From: Archivesica marissinica
Taxonomy: Eukaryota > Mollusca > Bivalvia > Venerida > Vesicomyidae
Direction of reading: 5' to 3'
Length of the DNA: 64,000 nucleotides
NCBI GenBank assembly: GCA_014843695.1
Contig: CM026387.1
Coordinates: 66,119,416-66,183,415, forward strand
In this document: positions 51,201 through 60,283 of the stretch, one piece after another
How the letters are laid out: every line of letters starts with the position of its first letter
How positions within the stretch are numbered: the first letter of the stretch is position 1
The notes under the pieces: model-generated
What the model saw: the letters and a program-made list of their open reading frames with translations, nothing else
The model's database searches: none
What the model was told of the DNA's origin: nothing
Program-made: the position numbers and the translations under genes

Positions 51201-53598
51201 ACCTGAAGAGAACGCGCATCCACTGCGCTATCACGACTTCCATTGTGTGTTCCTTTAATTATATAGCAACCACTAGTTCATGGCTGTTAGGAACTCCAGA
51301 ATATTGCCAGTTTTAGTCTGTTTAATTCGAGAACAAATCTAAAATAATGATATAGAAGACCATACTAGCATGGACTTACACCATTATGGTGCTCTATGAA
51401 TCTCCATGTAGATTAATTCCACAGAGAAGCAAATCCCAGGGACTAGATAGGAATAGAACTCGACGACACGAAAATTGTGATACCAACATATCGTAGAGTT
51501 TTCCAAAATTGAGATAGAGATCTACAGCAATACAGAATTTGAGTAACATATAATAAAAGTAATACACAACTAATTTAAGAGTTTCCTTTTAGCTGAAACC
51601 CCATGAATAAACCATTATCCTACTGTATGTTCTACTGGTCATAGCTAACTGAAAATACTCGAAAATTGACATGATATGCATGACCAACTTGTCTGGAAAA
51701 AAAGAGATAGTATTAACATGATTTACAGAAGAATATTGGTTAACAGGAACCTTGCTTCGGGCGCATACACTACAAGACAAATTGTGAAATACCGAATAAT
51801 AACGGATATTTTATAATAGGATGCCGTGACCACGTCATATTATGAACACGTATTTCATATGAAAATCGACACTTGTAATAACACAATTTGTGGCACAGGG
51901 TTTCCATAGATGGGAAGTACACCATGCAACGTGTTGTAAAACATGTGTCTGAAATGAAATAAATAAAGAGAAAAGAAAAGGGTATCTTCCGCGAACATAG
52001 AACATTAGATGACACAAGACCGCCTCCGTGGTCGAGTGGTTAAGCTCGCTGACTTGTATACCACTGTAGCCTATACCACCACTGATGGTCACGGGTTCGA
52101 GTCCAGCTCAGACTGTGTCTCTTTATCTGAACATGTTGGCAGTTTCCTACGGAGGTTGGTGCAACAAGTACTGGTTAACTGCTGGAGCCTGTCCAGGGGC
52201 GGTGTTGTTAGGTAATATGCCCGTCGCTGAAACGGGCAACCGGTAGCAACGTTAAATAAACTTAAATACAAAAAAGATGCACAAACCTGTAGAAGGACAG
52301 AATAGAGTGGCATTAATTTATGATGAGCATTGTGAGTTGTTATCATTTGCACAGCTGTATCAATATTTATATGACACATATCAGCGATACCACCTTCATG
52401 ACAACTACGAATATCATCAACATCTTCATCTATATCCAACATATCAGCAACACAACCACCGTCAGTGTTAATATGAAGTGTTACATGTGGACAATGGATA
52501 TATGAATACCCTACTAAATAGAAGGTAGACCACACACTGTGTCGAGGACACTTAAACTTGCTGGGTAAGATATATTATTGACAACTGATTGGCTAACAAG
52601 GAGAAAGTGAGTTTCACTATTTTCTTTAACACTCTTAATACAGTGGAATACGATTTCACAAATAAACTTATTCTAGTTTTACAGATATTCGATGGGTGTT
52701 GATGTTTAATCAAGTTTTGCGTGTTAAATGCACGCTTATTTCGTGCTTCTCGGATAGTATAAATAGTGGAGTGTAGATAAGTATTATTATCACCAGATGA
52801 GATTCTGGAATGAGTCTCTGTCTGCATCTTTGCACTATTCTCCAAAATCTAAAATGACTAATCTCTTCAGGAGGCGTCGCTCATATGGGCAACCGATAGT
52901 GATGATAAATAAACGTAAAACACACACACATTAGTCTCAATTCGAAGTCGCTTACTTTACGTTTTTACTGCCGTTTTATCTAGAGCTATCTATTTCAACA
53001 GTGCCTCTTCTCTCAATCATAGCGTTGGTCTCCATCAGGAATGAGGTCTCGAGAGCGATCAAATAAACATTGTAAGAACTCAAGATAAGATAAATTTGAT
53101 TTTGAGTCGGCAAGATAGCAACAATACAATACAAGCTCTGAGTGAGCTTTTGAACCGACTATAAACTCGTATCGTAATTGCGCTAAAATAAATTGTCATA
53201 CGGTAGACCTGATATGCCAGAGCAAAATAACAACGTGCACTGCACCTAGGTTCATCAATTCACTAGGAAGAACAAATCGTATATACATATTATGTGAATC
53301 CTAATGGACAGATATCACATATTACTAAGCTTTCCGAGACCATTAGTAGCGCAATCGAATGCGAACTGAATGTATTCGCGCATTCCTTCATGGCCATAGT
53401 ATCAATTGTTTACTAATAGCAGCGTCATTCACCTATACCACTTTCGATTATATTCATATCTTATTTTCTTCAGTGTGTACATCAATACCCCCACACACCC
53501 ACAGTGTCATCTACTATCTTACCTTCGTTTGACAGAACTGATGGCATCCATATCATTGTCATCTACTTCGTCTGGATTGGTCATATATGCATCTGAAT
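48129..53598 (-). CDS. Cystine-knot peptide precursor, agatoxin-like (ALP) family, 5' end not assigned
   Basis: Two minus-strand exons (53523-53598 and 48129-48264) join in phase 2. They encode an acidic propeptide, a Lys-Arg(-Arg) cleavage site and a 44-residue mature peptide with eight cysteines and a terminal Gly after Leu, a usual amidation signal. The cysteine spacing C-x6-C-x10-CC-x4-C-x-C-x6-C-x-C fits the inhibitor cystine-knot fold and specifically the agatoxin-like peptides, known as neuroendocrine peptides in arthropods and as relatives of some spider venom peptides. A secreted signalling peptide is the likeliest role; venom use cannot be inferred. The signal-peptide exon is unproven. 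The intron holds decayed copies of the mature exon, two MITEs/SINE groups and arrays. Family assignment is mine from spacing and short motifs; no search was run. Confidence 0.7.
48390..48588 (-). other. Open stretch with acceptor-like start, doubtful exon
   Basis: The minus strand shows GATAGTACAGTCAG and then three frames open for 25-60 codons. The frames give different plausible peptides and none has the cystine pattern. The acceptor lacks a good pyrimidine tract. Recorded because it sits between mature-exon copies. Confidence 0.15.
49594..49784. mobile_element. mariner/pogo-like MITE TM1, copy 2
   Basis: CAGTCTACATTCGTTATGTC at the left and GACATAACGGATGTAGACTG at the right (one mismatch), with the same interior as 14642-14842 in the opposite orientation (GAAACGGGACTTTGACCCGA). 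It has landed in a decayed copy of the mature-peptide exon. Confidence 0.88.
49785..49823 (-). pseudogene. Decayed mature-peptide exon, interrupted by MITE
   Basis: The minus strand reads TTGTCTTTCAG, then in the same phase as the intact exon it encodes EGDCMRLEIVC. The intact exon has CMRYGMVC at the same place (C-x6-C). A stop codon follows the second Cys, and TM1 begins ten bases later. Nucleotide identity around TGTATGCGAT is clear. It is a duplicated exon that is no longer usable. Confidence 0.7.
50040..50106 (-). other. Possible further mature-exon relic
   Basis: After a weak acceptor (GTGTCAATCAG) the in-phase frame has Cys at positions 2, 8, 14 and 22 (QCTRMNVCLGVTYC). Spacing is not canonical and nucleotide similarity to the intact exon is slight. 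It may be chance. Confidence 0.2.
50468..50627 (+). mobile_element. SINE-B copy 6, head missing
   Basis: GTGCCCTTAGGCAAGGAACT, AATTCCACGTTGCCTCTTCT, tail AGAGTGATTAATATAAGTTG and TTTCGCAATCGAGCTAAAC. Confidence 0.9.
50803..51035 (+). repeat. 33-bp array (seven copies) grown from a SINE-B border
   Basis: The unit is CGTATCATGAAGCCTGTTAG, TTTATACACATTT. TTAGTTTATACACATTT is the sequence that normally precedes the reversed SINE-B tail (for example at 34425), and the last unit runs into SINE-B copy 7. Confidence 0.95.
51024..51243 (-). mobile_element. SINE-B copy 7, full length
   Basis: Tail TTTTAGCTCGATTGCGAAAC, body CTCATTCCTGATGGAATACA, head B box GGCTCGAACTCCGGAC and CACTGCGCTATCACGACTTC. 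Confidence 0.92.
51244..51830. other. Intron of the peptide gene, nothing recognised
   Basis: AT-rich non-coding DNA. No further copy of the mature exon was found in it. Confidence 0.35.
51835..51948 (-). pseudogene. Frame-broken mature-peptide exon copy
   Basis: The minus strand has an excellent acceptor with a long pyrimidine tract (TTTATTTATTTCATTTCAG). The exon starts ACACATG like the intact ACACCGTG and shares GCATGGTGT. A net two-base loss before GCATGGTGT shifts the frame. In the shifted frame cysteines recur (CFTTRCMVYF, then LCHKLCYYKC), while in the splice phase there are none. It is a decayed or re-purposed copy. Confidence 0.5.
52018..52275 (+). mobile_element. SINE-A copy 6 with a SINE-D-like tail
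   Basis: Head and body are SINE-A (CGCCTCCGTGGTCGAGTGGT, CTGGTTAACTGCTGGAGCCT). The 3' end is GAAACGGGCAACCGGTAGCA, ACGTTAAATAAACTTAAATA, which belongs to SINE-D rather than the usual CCCGAAATAT. It is a chimeric or distinct subfamily. Confidence 0.85.
52307..52475 (+). repeat. Unexpanded paralogue of 53630-53795
   Basis: ATTAATTTATGATGAGCATT to ACCACCGTCAGTGTTAATA is nearly identical to the start of the 81-bp array region at 53630, but only a single unit is present. It is a local duplication inside the peptide-gene intron. Confidence 0.9.
52800..52930 (+). mobile_element. SINE-D copy 8, 3' fragment
   Basis: GAGTCTCTGTCTGCATCTTT to tail AGTGATGATAAATAAACGTA, ACACACAC. Confidence 0.87.
52998..53085 (+). 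mobile_element. SINE-B fragment (copy 8)
   Basis: GTGCCTCTTCTCTCAATC, ATCAGGAATGAGGTCTCGAG, AGCGATCAAATAAACATTGT: a diverged tail half of SINE-B. Confidence 0.65.
53523..53598 (-). CDS. Propeptide exon of the cystine-knot precursor
   Basis: 76 nt. The minus-strand acceptor is TTTAATCTTCTTTCAG and the donor CGAAG|GTAAGA; both are strong. It enters in phase 1 and leaves in phase 2. It encodes SDAYMTNPDEVDDNDMDAIS then SVKR, so it is strongly acidic and ends at a dibasic processing site, as expected just before a mature peptide. A signal-peptide exon must lie at higher coordinates and end in phase 1. Confidence 0.72.
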
Positions 53599-53715
53599 CT
53601 GAAAGAAGATTAAAGAGGATTGTAGTGTTGTAATTAATTTATGATGAGCATTGTGAGTTGTTATCATTTGCACAGCTGTATCAATATTTATATGACACAC
53701 ATCAGCGATACCACC

Positions 53716-54306
53716 TGCATGACAACTACGAATATCATCAACATCTTCATCTATATCCAACATATCAGCAACACAACCACCGTCAGTGTTAATACCCGCA
53801 TTATAACCACGAATATCAGCAACATCTTCACCTATATCCAACATATCAGCAACACAACCACCGTCAGTGTTAATACCCGCATTATAACGACGAATATCAA
53901 CAACATCTTCATCTATATCCAACATATCAGCAACACAACCACCGTCAGTGTTAATACCCGCATTATAACCACGAATATCAGCAACATCTTCACCTATATC
54001 CAACATATCAGCAACACAACCACCGTCAGTGTTAATACCCGCATTATAACGACGAATATCAACAACATCTTCATCTATATCCAACATATCAGCAACACAA
54101 CCACCGTCAGTGTTAATACCCGCATTATAACCACGAATATCAGCAACATCTTCACCTATATCCAACATATCAGCAACACAACCACCGTCAGTGTTAATAC
54201 CCGCATTATAACGACGAATATCAGCAACATCTTCACCTATATCCAACATATCAGCAACACAACCACCAGCAGCGTTAATACCCGCACTATAACGACGAAT
54301 ATCAGT
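53716..54306 (-). repeat. 81-bp array (about seven copies) with open 27-residue frame
   Basis: Minus-strand units encode INTDGGCVADMLDIGEDVAD, IRGYNAG. Units alternate between GEDVADIRG and DEDVVDIRR types, a 162-bp dimeric pattern. It lies just upstream of the propeptide exon, in its intron by my model. The frame is open because 81 is a multiple of three, and a coding role is unproven. Confidence 0.92.
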
Positions 54307-54336
54307 AACATGCTCCATGTGAAATACAAATTTCGG

Positions 54337-54382
54337 AGATCACTCGAATAAATAAAATCCTATCTTACACTAATACACACAC
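54337..54382. mobile_element. Solo arm of the 30012-30125 foldback element
   Basis: CACTCGAATAAATAAAATCC, TATCTTACACTAATACACAC matches the right arm of that element. Confidence 0.65.
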
Positions 54383-54767
54383 ATATTCTCTATATTACTG
54401 CAAACACGTGCTTCAGTACTAGTCAATAAATGTTTCAGAAAACATAAATACATTTCGGTACATTATCGAAAGTGTAATTTAACTAATTTTGTCACGTAAT
54501 CTGTAATGGAACCATACATAACAAGAAAATCTGAAAGTTCAAATCCAGATGTTGGCATTTGAAAAATTAAATTCCATATTTACAATGATTGTCATTGGAA
54601 TGTAAAGGTTGAGGTTGTTTAGCATAACTCCCACATCCCTGTATGTTATTACGATTACTGTTACTAATTGGTTTGATTGAAGAGACAGACTAGTAGAAGT
54701 TATCTATGTTTAATGTATAGTGTATAATAACAACGTACACAAAGTACAGACACTCTTGCTGTTTCAC

Positions 54768-55690
54768 AACGATTAAAACACGGTCGTGACGTCATACCTT
54801 TGTACTTGCAGTCCGTTATTATTAATATTGGACTGCTTTCAGTGTTATACTAAATCCTATGCATAAATGTACGAAGTAACAAATTTAAGTAGCAAGGTCT
54901 TGTTATATAAGTGTGTGTTGTTATATAAGTGTGTGTTGTTATATAAGTGTGTGTTGTTATATAAGTGTGTGTTGTTATATAAGTGTGTGTTGTTATATAA
55001 GTGTGTGTTGTTATATAAGTGTGTGTTGTTATATAAGTGTGTGTTGTTATATAAGTGTGTGTTGTTATATAAGTGTGTGTTGTTATATAAGTGTGTGTTG
55101 TTGTATAAGTGTGTGTTGTTATATAAGTGTGTGTTGTTATATAAGTGTGTGTTGTTATATAAGTGTGTGTTGTTATATAAGGTGGTTGTATATAAGTGTG
55201 TGTGTTGTTATATAAGTGTGTGTTGTTATATAAGTGTGTGTTGTTGTATAAGTGTGTGTTAAAAGTGTGTGTTGTATATAAGTGTGTGTTGTATAAGTGT
55301 GTGTTGTATATAAGTGTGTGTTGTTATATAAGTGTGTGTTGTTATATAAGTGTGTGTTGTTATATAAGTGTGTGTTGTTATATAAGTGTGTGTTGTTATA
55401 TAAGTGTGTGTTGTTGTATAAGTGTGTGTTGTTATATAAGTGTGTGTTGTTATATAAGTGTGTGTTGTTGTATAAGTGTGTCTTGTTATATAAGTGTGTG
55501 TTGTTATATAAGTGTGTGTTGTTATATAAGTGTGTGTTGTTGTATAAGTGTGTGTTGTTATATAAGTGTGTGTTGTTATATAAGTGTGTGTTGTTATATA
55601 AGTGTGTGTTGTTATATAAGTGTGTGTTTTAAGTGAGATATAAGCCTCACATATTGGATCTTTTTCGGCTTAAATCCTACACATAGCATA
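54768..55690 (+). mobile_element. Dispersed element X, expanded copy
   Basis: Matches 46560-46860 from CGGTCGTGACGTCATACCTT through TTGGACTGCTTTCAG to GTTATATAAGTGTGTGTT, and again from TTTTAAGTGAGATATAAGCC to TTTTTCGGCTTAAATCCTAC. In between, the 18-bp motif is amplified (54898-55636). Confidence 0.85.
54898..55636 (+). repeat. 18-bp array (~40 copies) inside element X
   Basis: The unit is GTGTGTTGTTATATAA plus GT. Rare variants: TTGTATAAG, GGTGGTTGTATATAAG, and a short AAAAGTGTGTG interruption near 55260. The corresponding site in the other two copies of element X has one unit only. Confidence 0.97.
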
Positions 55691-56745
55691 CCATAGTATC
55701 ATCGACAAACTATCCACGATATTGCACGAATTGTTCACAAGGTTATTCAACGGCTTTTCCGTAGTGTTCGACTGTTCTGATCTGATTGGTTGATTCTGAG
55801 TGTTACTGTCAGCTGAACCAATCAGACGCTTGAGACTGAGTTTTGAGATTGGAGAAAAGTTTTATAACCTCGGGGCCTGGACGTGGATACTTTAAGTGGA
55901 AAAAATGTTTCAATTGACGGAAGTAGCTTTCGGTGGTATATCCGCCCGTCTGCAACGTATCCAGGTTCTGGATCTAACAAAACATAATGACTATTTTTAA
56001 TTAAATTATTGAGTGTACATGATGTGTACATTGTCTTAAAACAAGTTAAAAGTATCTTTTATAAACATTGATTAAATAAAACCCACCATTCCTAGAATCT
56101 TTAAGATCCTTCAAAATACAAATATTTTAGAGCTGCTGGCAATATTGTTCCGAACACATTTAGAAATATGCCATTGTTTGGTGGCGTGGAATCTGCATGG
56201 AATATGTCAAATTTAGCTGGAGTTGACATTTTGAAAATTGCATTTAATGACACTGTGTCTTTGAAATCGGTAGTTGTGTTCTTCGGCTAGTAATACAGGA
56301 ACACTGTTTCCGCCATCCACGTGTCGGCCTTTCATGCGAGCGAAAACTTTCACACCGTTCGGTATGGTCAGTGACTCGGACCTCTGGACGTCACTGGGCG
56401 CCACTACACAATGTAGCAATCACTTTAACGGGCCCGTTTATATTACCTAACCGTTACTGAATTAGGTAACACTGTACGTATGCATGTCCCATCATAACCG
56501 TTTACATGTATCAAGGTGAAATGTGCATTATTTTCGTGCATGACGCTGATATTTGATCAGTTTCGGTGCTGCACCGTGTCAATCGGACGCAAACAATAAA
56601 AGTAGATAAGTGTTCCACGAATCTGCACAATTTGCTGTGTGTCACAATGTCGGATTAAACATGTAGTTGCACATGTTTATCATTTCAAAACTATGGATTT
56701 TGCATAGTAATGAAGTAAATGATAAATGAATATAAAATAACAGTT
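55691..56745. other. Mostly non-coding; two weak coding-like stretches on minus
   Basis: Minus-strand open stretches at 55822-55980 (DPEPGYVADGRIYHRKLLPS) and 56213-56419 (IPNGVKVFARMKGRHVDGGN) have protein-like composition. I found no convincing splice sites or family. No repeats are recognised. Confidence 0.25.
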
Positions 56746-56747
56746 GA

Positions 56748-57003
56748 GAGTACATATCGTACATATCGTACTTATCGTACATATCGTACATATCGTACGA
56801 TATGTCGTACATATCGTACGATATGTCGTACATATCGTACTTATCGTACATATCGTACATACATATCGTACATACATATCGTACATACATATCGTACATA
56901 CATATCGTACATATCGTACGATATGTCGTACATATCGTACTTATCGTACATGTCGTACATATCGTACATACATATCGTACATATCGTACATATCGTACAT
57001 ATC
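56748..57003. repeat. 9-bp array with internal palindromes
   Basis: About 28 units of ACATATCGT with ATACATATCGT variants. Sites such as ATATCGTACGATAT reverse the orientation, so parts of the array can fold on themselves. Confidence 0.93.
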
Positions 57004-57273
57004 ACCTTTACAAAGAATTAATGTATAGCTTGATATGTTACCACCCTATATCCAAGCTCGTGCTTTGTGAAATCTAATGACATTTGAGGACAGCCATCTT
57101 GCATGCAGCCATGGCTGGCTGCAAACCATGCTACATACACTATTGAATCCCCTAGTCGGAATAACGTACATGTAAAATGAACACCATCTTTCTACATTGT
57201 CTACAAGCTGTGAAATCACAACTTCAAAATTGTCTTTTCTGTGTTGGCGGCCATTTTGAATTTTGCCATTCAC

Positions 57274-57349
57274 TTAAGGTGAAAATCGTGCCTGCCAATA
57301 TTGAAATTGGCATGAACAAATACATATAAAATCCAATGTTGGCAATCAT
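57274..57349 (-). other. Candidate signal-peptide exon for the cystine-knot gene (weak)
   Basis: A minus-strand ATG at 57349 opens 25 mostly hydrophobic codons (MIANIGFYMYLFMPISILAG, then TIFTL). A GTGAAT donor-like site follows in phase 1, the phase the propeptide exon needs. The donor is poor, the distance is 3.7 kb, and hydrophobic AT-rich frames arise by chance. Confidence 0.2.
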
Positions 57350-57704
57350 TGTAAAAATGTTAACGGTAATGGATTTTGAGCGGCCTTTTCAGACTTTCCC
57401 TCCAGGCTATAAAGGCTGATGTGGGAAGGAAATTGAGTTATATGACTATGCATAATTCTTTTAATAGTTCGTACTTCTGAAACATGAATTCACGGCATAT
57501 TTGATATTCGCGGATCATATTTGACTTCAGAAATAGCAAACGTAAACCCACGCGATTAATATTCTCACTACTATCTGATCGACTCGATATTTAGAATTTG
57601 TAATTAATTACTTAAGCCCCACAATCCTCTTATAGTGCATTACAACATGAACAACAACCATACATTTGAAGGAAAAATACGTTTCTGTTTGCCAGTATAT
57701 GTTT
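57350..57704. other. Non-coding spacer
   Basis: Nothing recognised. Confidence 0.4.
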
Positions 57705-58310
57705 GAGCCTTATTACATTAAGCTGTATCCGTACGCCGTAGTAAATAGTCCCTGATAATCAAACAACTTCATGCAAATCATCGACACAATATTTTTAATC
57801 ACTGTATTCTGCTAGTTCGTATCTAGCATTTTATTGATTTAGCAGATGATTTTCAACAACTAAAAGCATGACTACAATGTATATGTCAAGCTGTCAATGT
57901 CATGCCGCGACCAATCAGAATCCTTCCAGGTGTTATTAAACGTGCGGTCATACCAGAATGTATGAGATGACTGTGTACAGTGGTAACACGCTGGACTGGT
58001 AATCCAGGGATCGCAGGTTCGATCCACCGTCTGAACCTAATACAATTAATAGTCTTTCAGATGGAACTTTAAACCGAGGTCTCGTGTCGGTGCCGTACAC
58101 CGTGCACGTAAATGATCCAGAGGAGACTCTGGAATGGGTCTCTGTCTGTATCATTGCACTATCCTCCAAACATCTAAAATGACTAATCTCTTCAGGAGGC
58201 GTCGCTCATATGGGCAACCGATAGCGACGATAAATAAACGTAAAACACACACGAGATGACTGTATGTATTACACGGAATACAAACAAAGTTATGTGATAA
58301 TTTAATAAAT
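57705..58310. repeat. Paralogue of 39955-40302, split by SINE-D
   Basis: TTGAGCCTTATTACATTAAG and AATCAGAATCCTTCCAGG match the other copy. After the SINE at 57972-58252 the match resumes (TGTATTACACGGAATACAAA versus TGTATTACAATGGATACAAG). Confidence 0.75.
57972..58252 (+). mobile_element. SINE-D copy 9
   Basis: Head CAGTGGTAACACGCTGGACT, B box CAGGTTCGATCC, complete body, tail AGCGACGATAAATAAACGTA, ACACACACG. ATGACTGT-type repeats (GAGATGACTGTGTA and GAGATGACTGTATG) flank it, a likely target duplication. Confidence 0.92.
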
Positions 58311-58687
58311 CAAAAACAAATGCTCGTGGTGGTTGTGAACAAAGTATGATACATATTATCATAGATGGCAATGCCGTTATCCAGATATCGTTGCTAGTAT
58401 ATCATAGAACTGACATAACGTGACGCCACCGCCATCAGTAGGGACAATTGCTTAAGCTGTCTTCTCTGAAATAACATCTCTTATTGAAAATAAACGTCTT
58501 ATTCCAACAGCGAACAAGCGAACCTAATGCAAATTCAATATACTAACTCAACTATAAGGCTTCCTAATTTGGACATGAATTATATCTATTTTCAAGCACT
58601 TAATTCAGAGATAGTAAACAAGGAACCTCGGCTACACCACACGAATAGCTACGATCCGTATATAATGTGAGTTTATTAGTTTTTAAT

Positions 58688-59485
58688 AAAATGTTCCTGT
58701 GTCATATGGTTGATTAACTGAGCGGATGCCTGAAATAGCTGAAACAATATCGGTGAAGAATCTGAGACTGAAAAGGAAAACAGATAGAAATGTTCCTGTG
58801 TCATATGGAAGATTAACTGAGCGGATGCCTGAAATAGCTGAAACAATATCGGTGAAGAATCTGAGGCTGAAAAGGAAAACAGATAGAAATGTTCCTGTGT
58901 CATATGGAAGATTAACTGAGCGGATGCCTGAAATAGCTGAAACAATATCGGTGAAGAATCTGAGGCTGAAAAGGAAAACAGATAGAAATGTTCCTGTGTC
59001 ATATGGAAGATTAACTGAGCGGATGCCTGAAATAGCTGAAACAATATCGGTGAAGAATCTGAGGCTGAAAAGGAAAACAGATAGAAATGTTCCTGTGTCA
59101 TATGGAAGATTAACTGAGCGGATGCCTGAAATAGCTGAAACAATATCGGTGAAGAATCTGAGGCTGAAAAGGAAAACAGATAGAAATGTTCCTGTGTCAT
59201 ATGGAAGATTAACTGAGCGGATGTCTGAAATAGCCGAAACAATATCGGTGAAGAATCTGAGGCTGAAAAGGAAAACAGATAGAAATGTTCCTGTGTCATA
59301 TGGAAGATTGACTGAGCGGATGTCTGAAATAGCTGAAACAATATCGGTGAAGAATCTGAGGCTGAAAAGGAAAACAGATACAAATGTTTCTGTGTCATAT
59401 GGAATATTAACTGAGCAGATGTCTGAAATAGCTGAAACAATATCGGTGAAGAATCTGAGGCTGAAAAGGAAAACAGATACAAGTA
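58688..59485. repeat. 99-bp array (eight copies)
   Basis: The unit is AATGTTCCTGTGTCATATGG, AAGATTAACTGAGCGGATGC, CTGAAATAGCTGAAACAATA, TCGGTGAAGAATCTGAGGCT, GAAAAGGAAAACAGATAGA. 99 is a multiple of three, so one plus and two minus frames stay open. The plus frame (MPEIAETISVKNLRLKRKTD) looks the most protein-like, but no start, splice sites or relatives support a gene. Confidence 0.95.
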
Positions 59486-59513
59486 GACAACATTCAATGC
59501 AATGAGTAGGCCA

Positions 59514-59690
59514 AAGCGGGGTTCGAACCAGTGACCACCAGTGATGATAGATTACAGTGGTATACAAGAAACGTAATTTCCGCTCGCCCACGTGGTTCGC
59601 CGGAGGTGAGGTTAAATAAGCTCAATCATCAATTCCGTAACCGCGACCGTAATCACTCGAGTACGGTGGCGGACTGGGTGCATTATCGTG
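59514..59690 (-). mobile_element. SINE-A copy 7, 5' part with an internal insertion
   Basis: Reversed head: GGGTTCGAACCAGTGACCAC, ATTACAGTGGTATACAAG, then about 70 foreign bases (from AAACGTAATTTCCGCTCG), then CACTCGAGTACGGTGGCGGA. The insertion splits the anticodon-arm region. Confidence 0.7.
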
Positions 59691-60283
59691 GTCGTTATAT
59701 ATATAACGAGTATATGATTAGTTTTGGTTTCCATCGTATCTGCTCAAAATGGCTATGAATGATAGAATCATGATAGTTTGAACTTCGTTTTGGAGTTAAG
59801 TACGCGGTTTTGAAATTAATTGCGCGAATAATGCATCTCGTTTACAGCTTCGATTAATAAAGACCCGATTATATGCGGATCTAAGGCTAAGCATATCATT
59901 GAAGTAATCGCGTGTCGTCAACTTAAATCCCCATTGGCAATCAATGAAGTAAATGACTGAAAATAGATACGATTCATGGACGATTTAGCCGACTAGAAGC
60001 AGACTTTATTTATTGAATTTACATTAAGTTTCTCGCGTTCACTGTCGAAATAAGACGTTTTCCTTTCAATAACCAAAGCGATTTGCAAGAATAGAGATTA
60101 CAGTGGAACTCGCGCTGATCTACTTATTTTCTCATTTATGTATTTACTGGGACAGTTTAGAAAATATCCGGAAATCAACCTTGTATTCTATGATATTACT
60201 ATTCCGGCAGGATATTACAACTATTTATCTCTTGTAGTAATCGTCTCACATTCAGTAATTTGTGATTCGAACTACATTGATTA
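59691..60283. other. Non-coding spacer, nothing recognised
   Basis: No supported feature. Confidence 0.4.

Noticed and set aside
54867..55636. Cys- and Tyr-rich open frames (CCYISV repeats)
   Set aside because: They come from the 18-bp array inside element X; unexpanded copies have no such frame.
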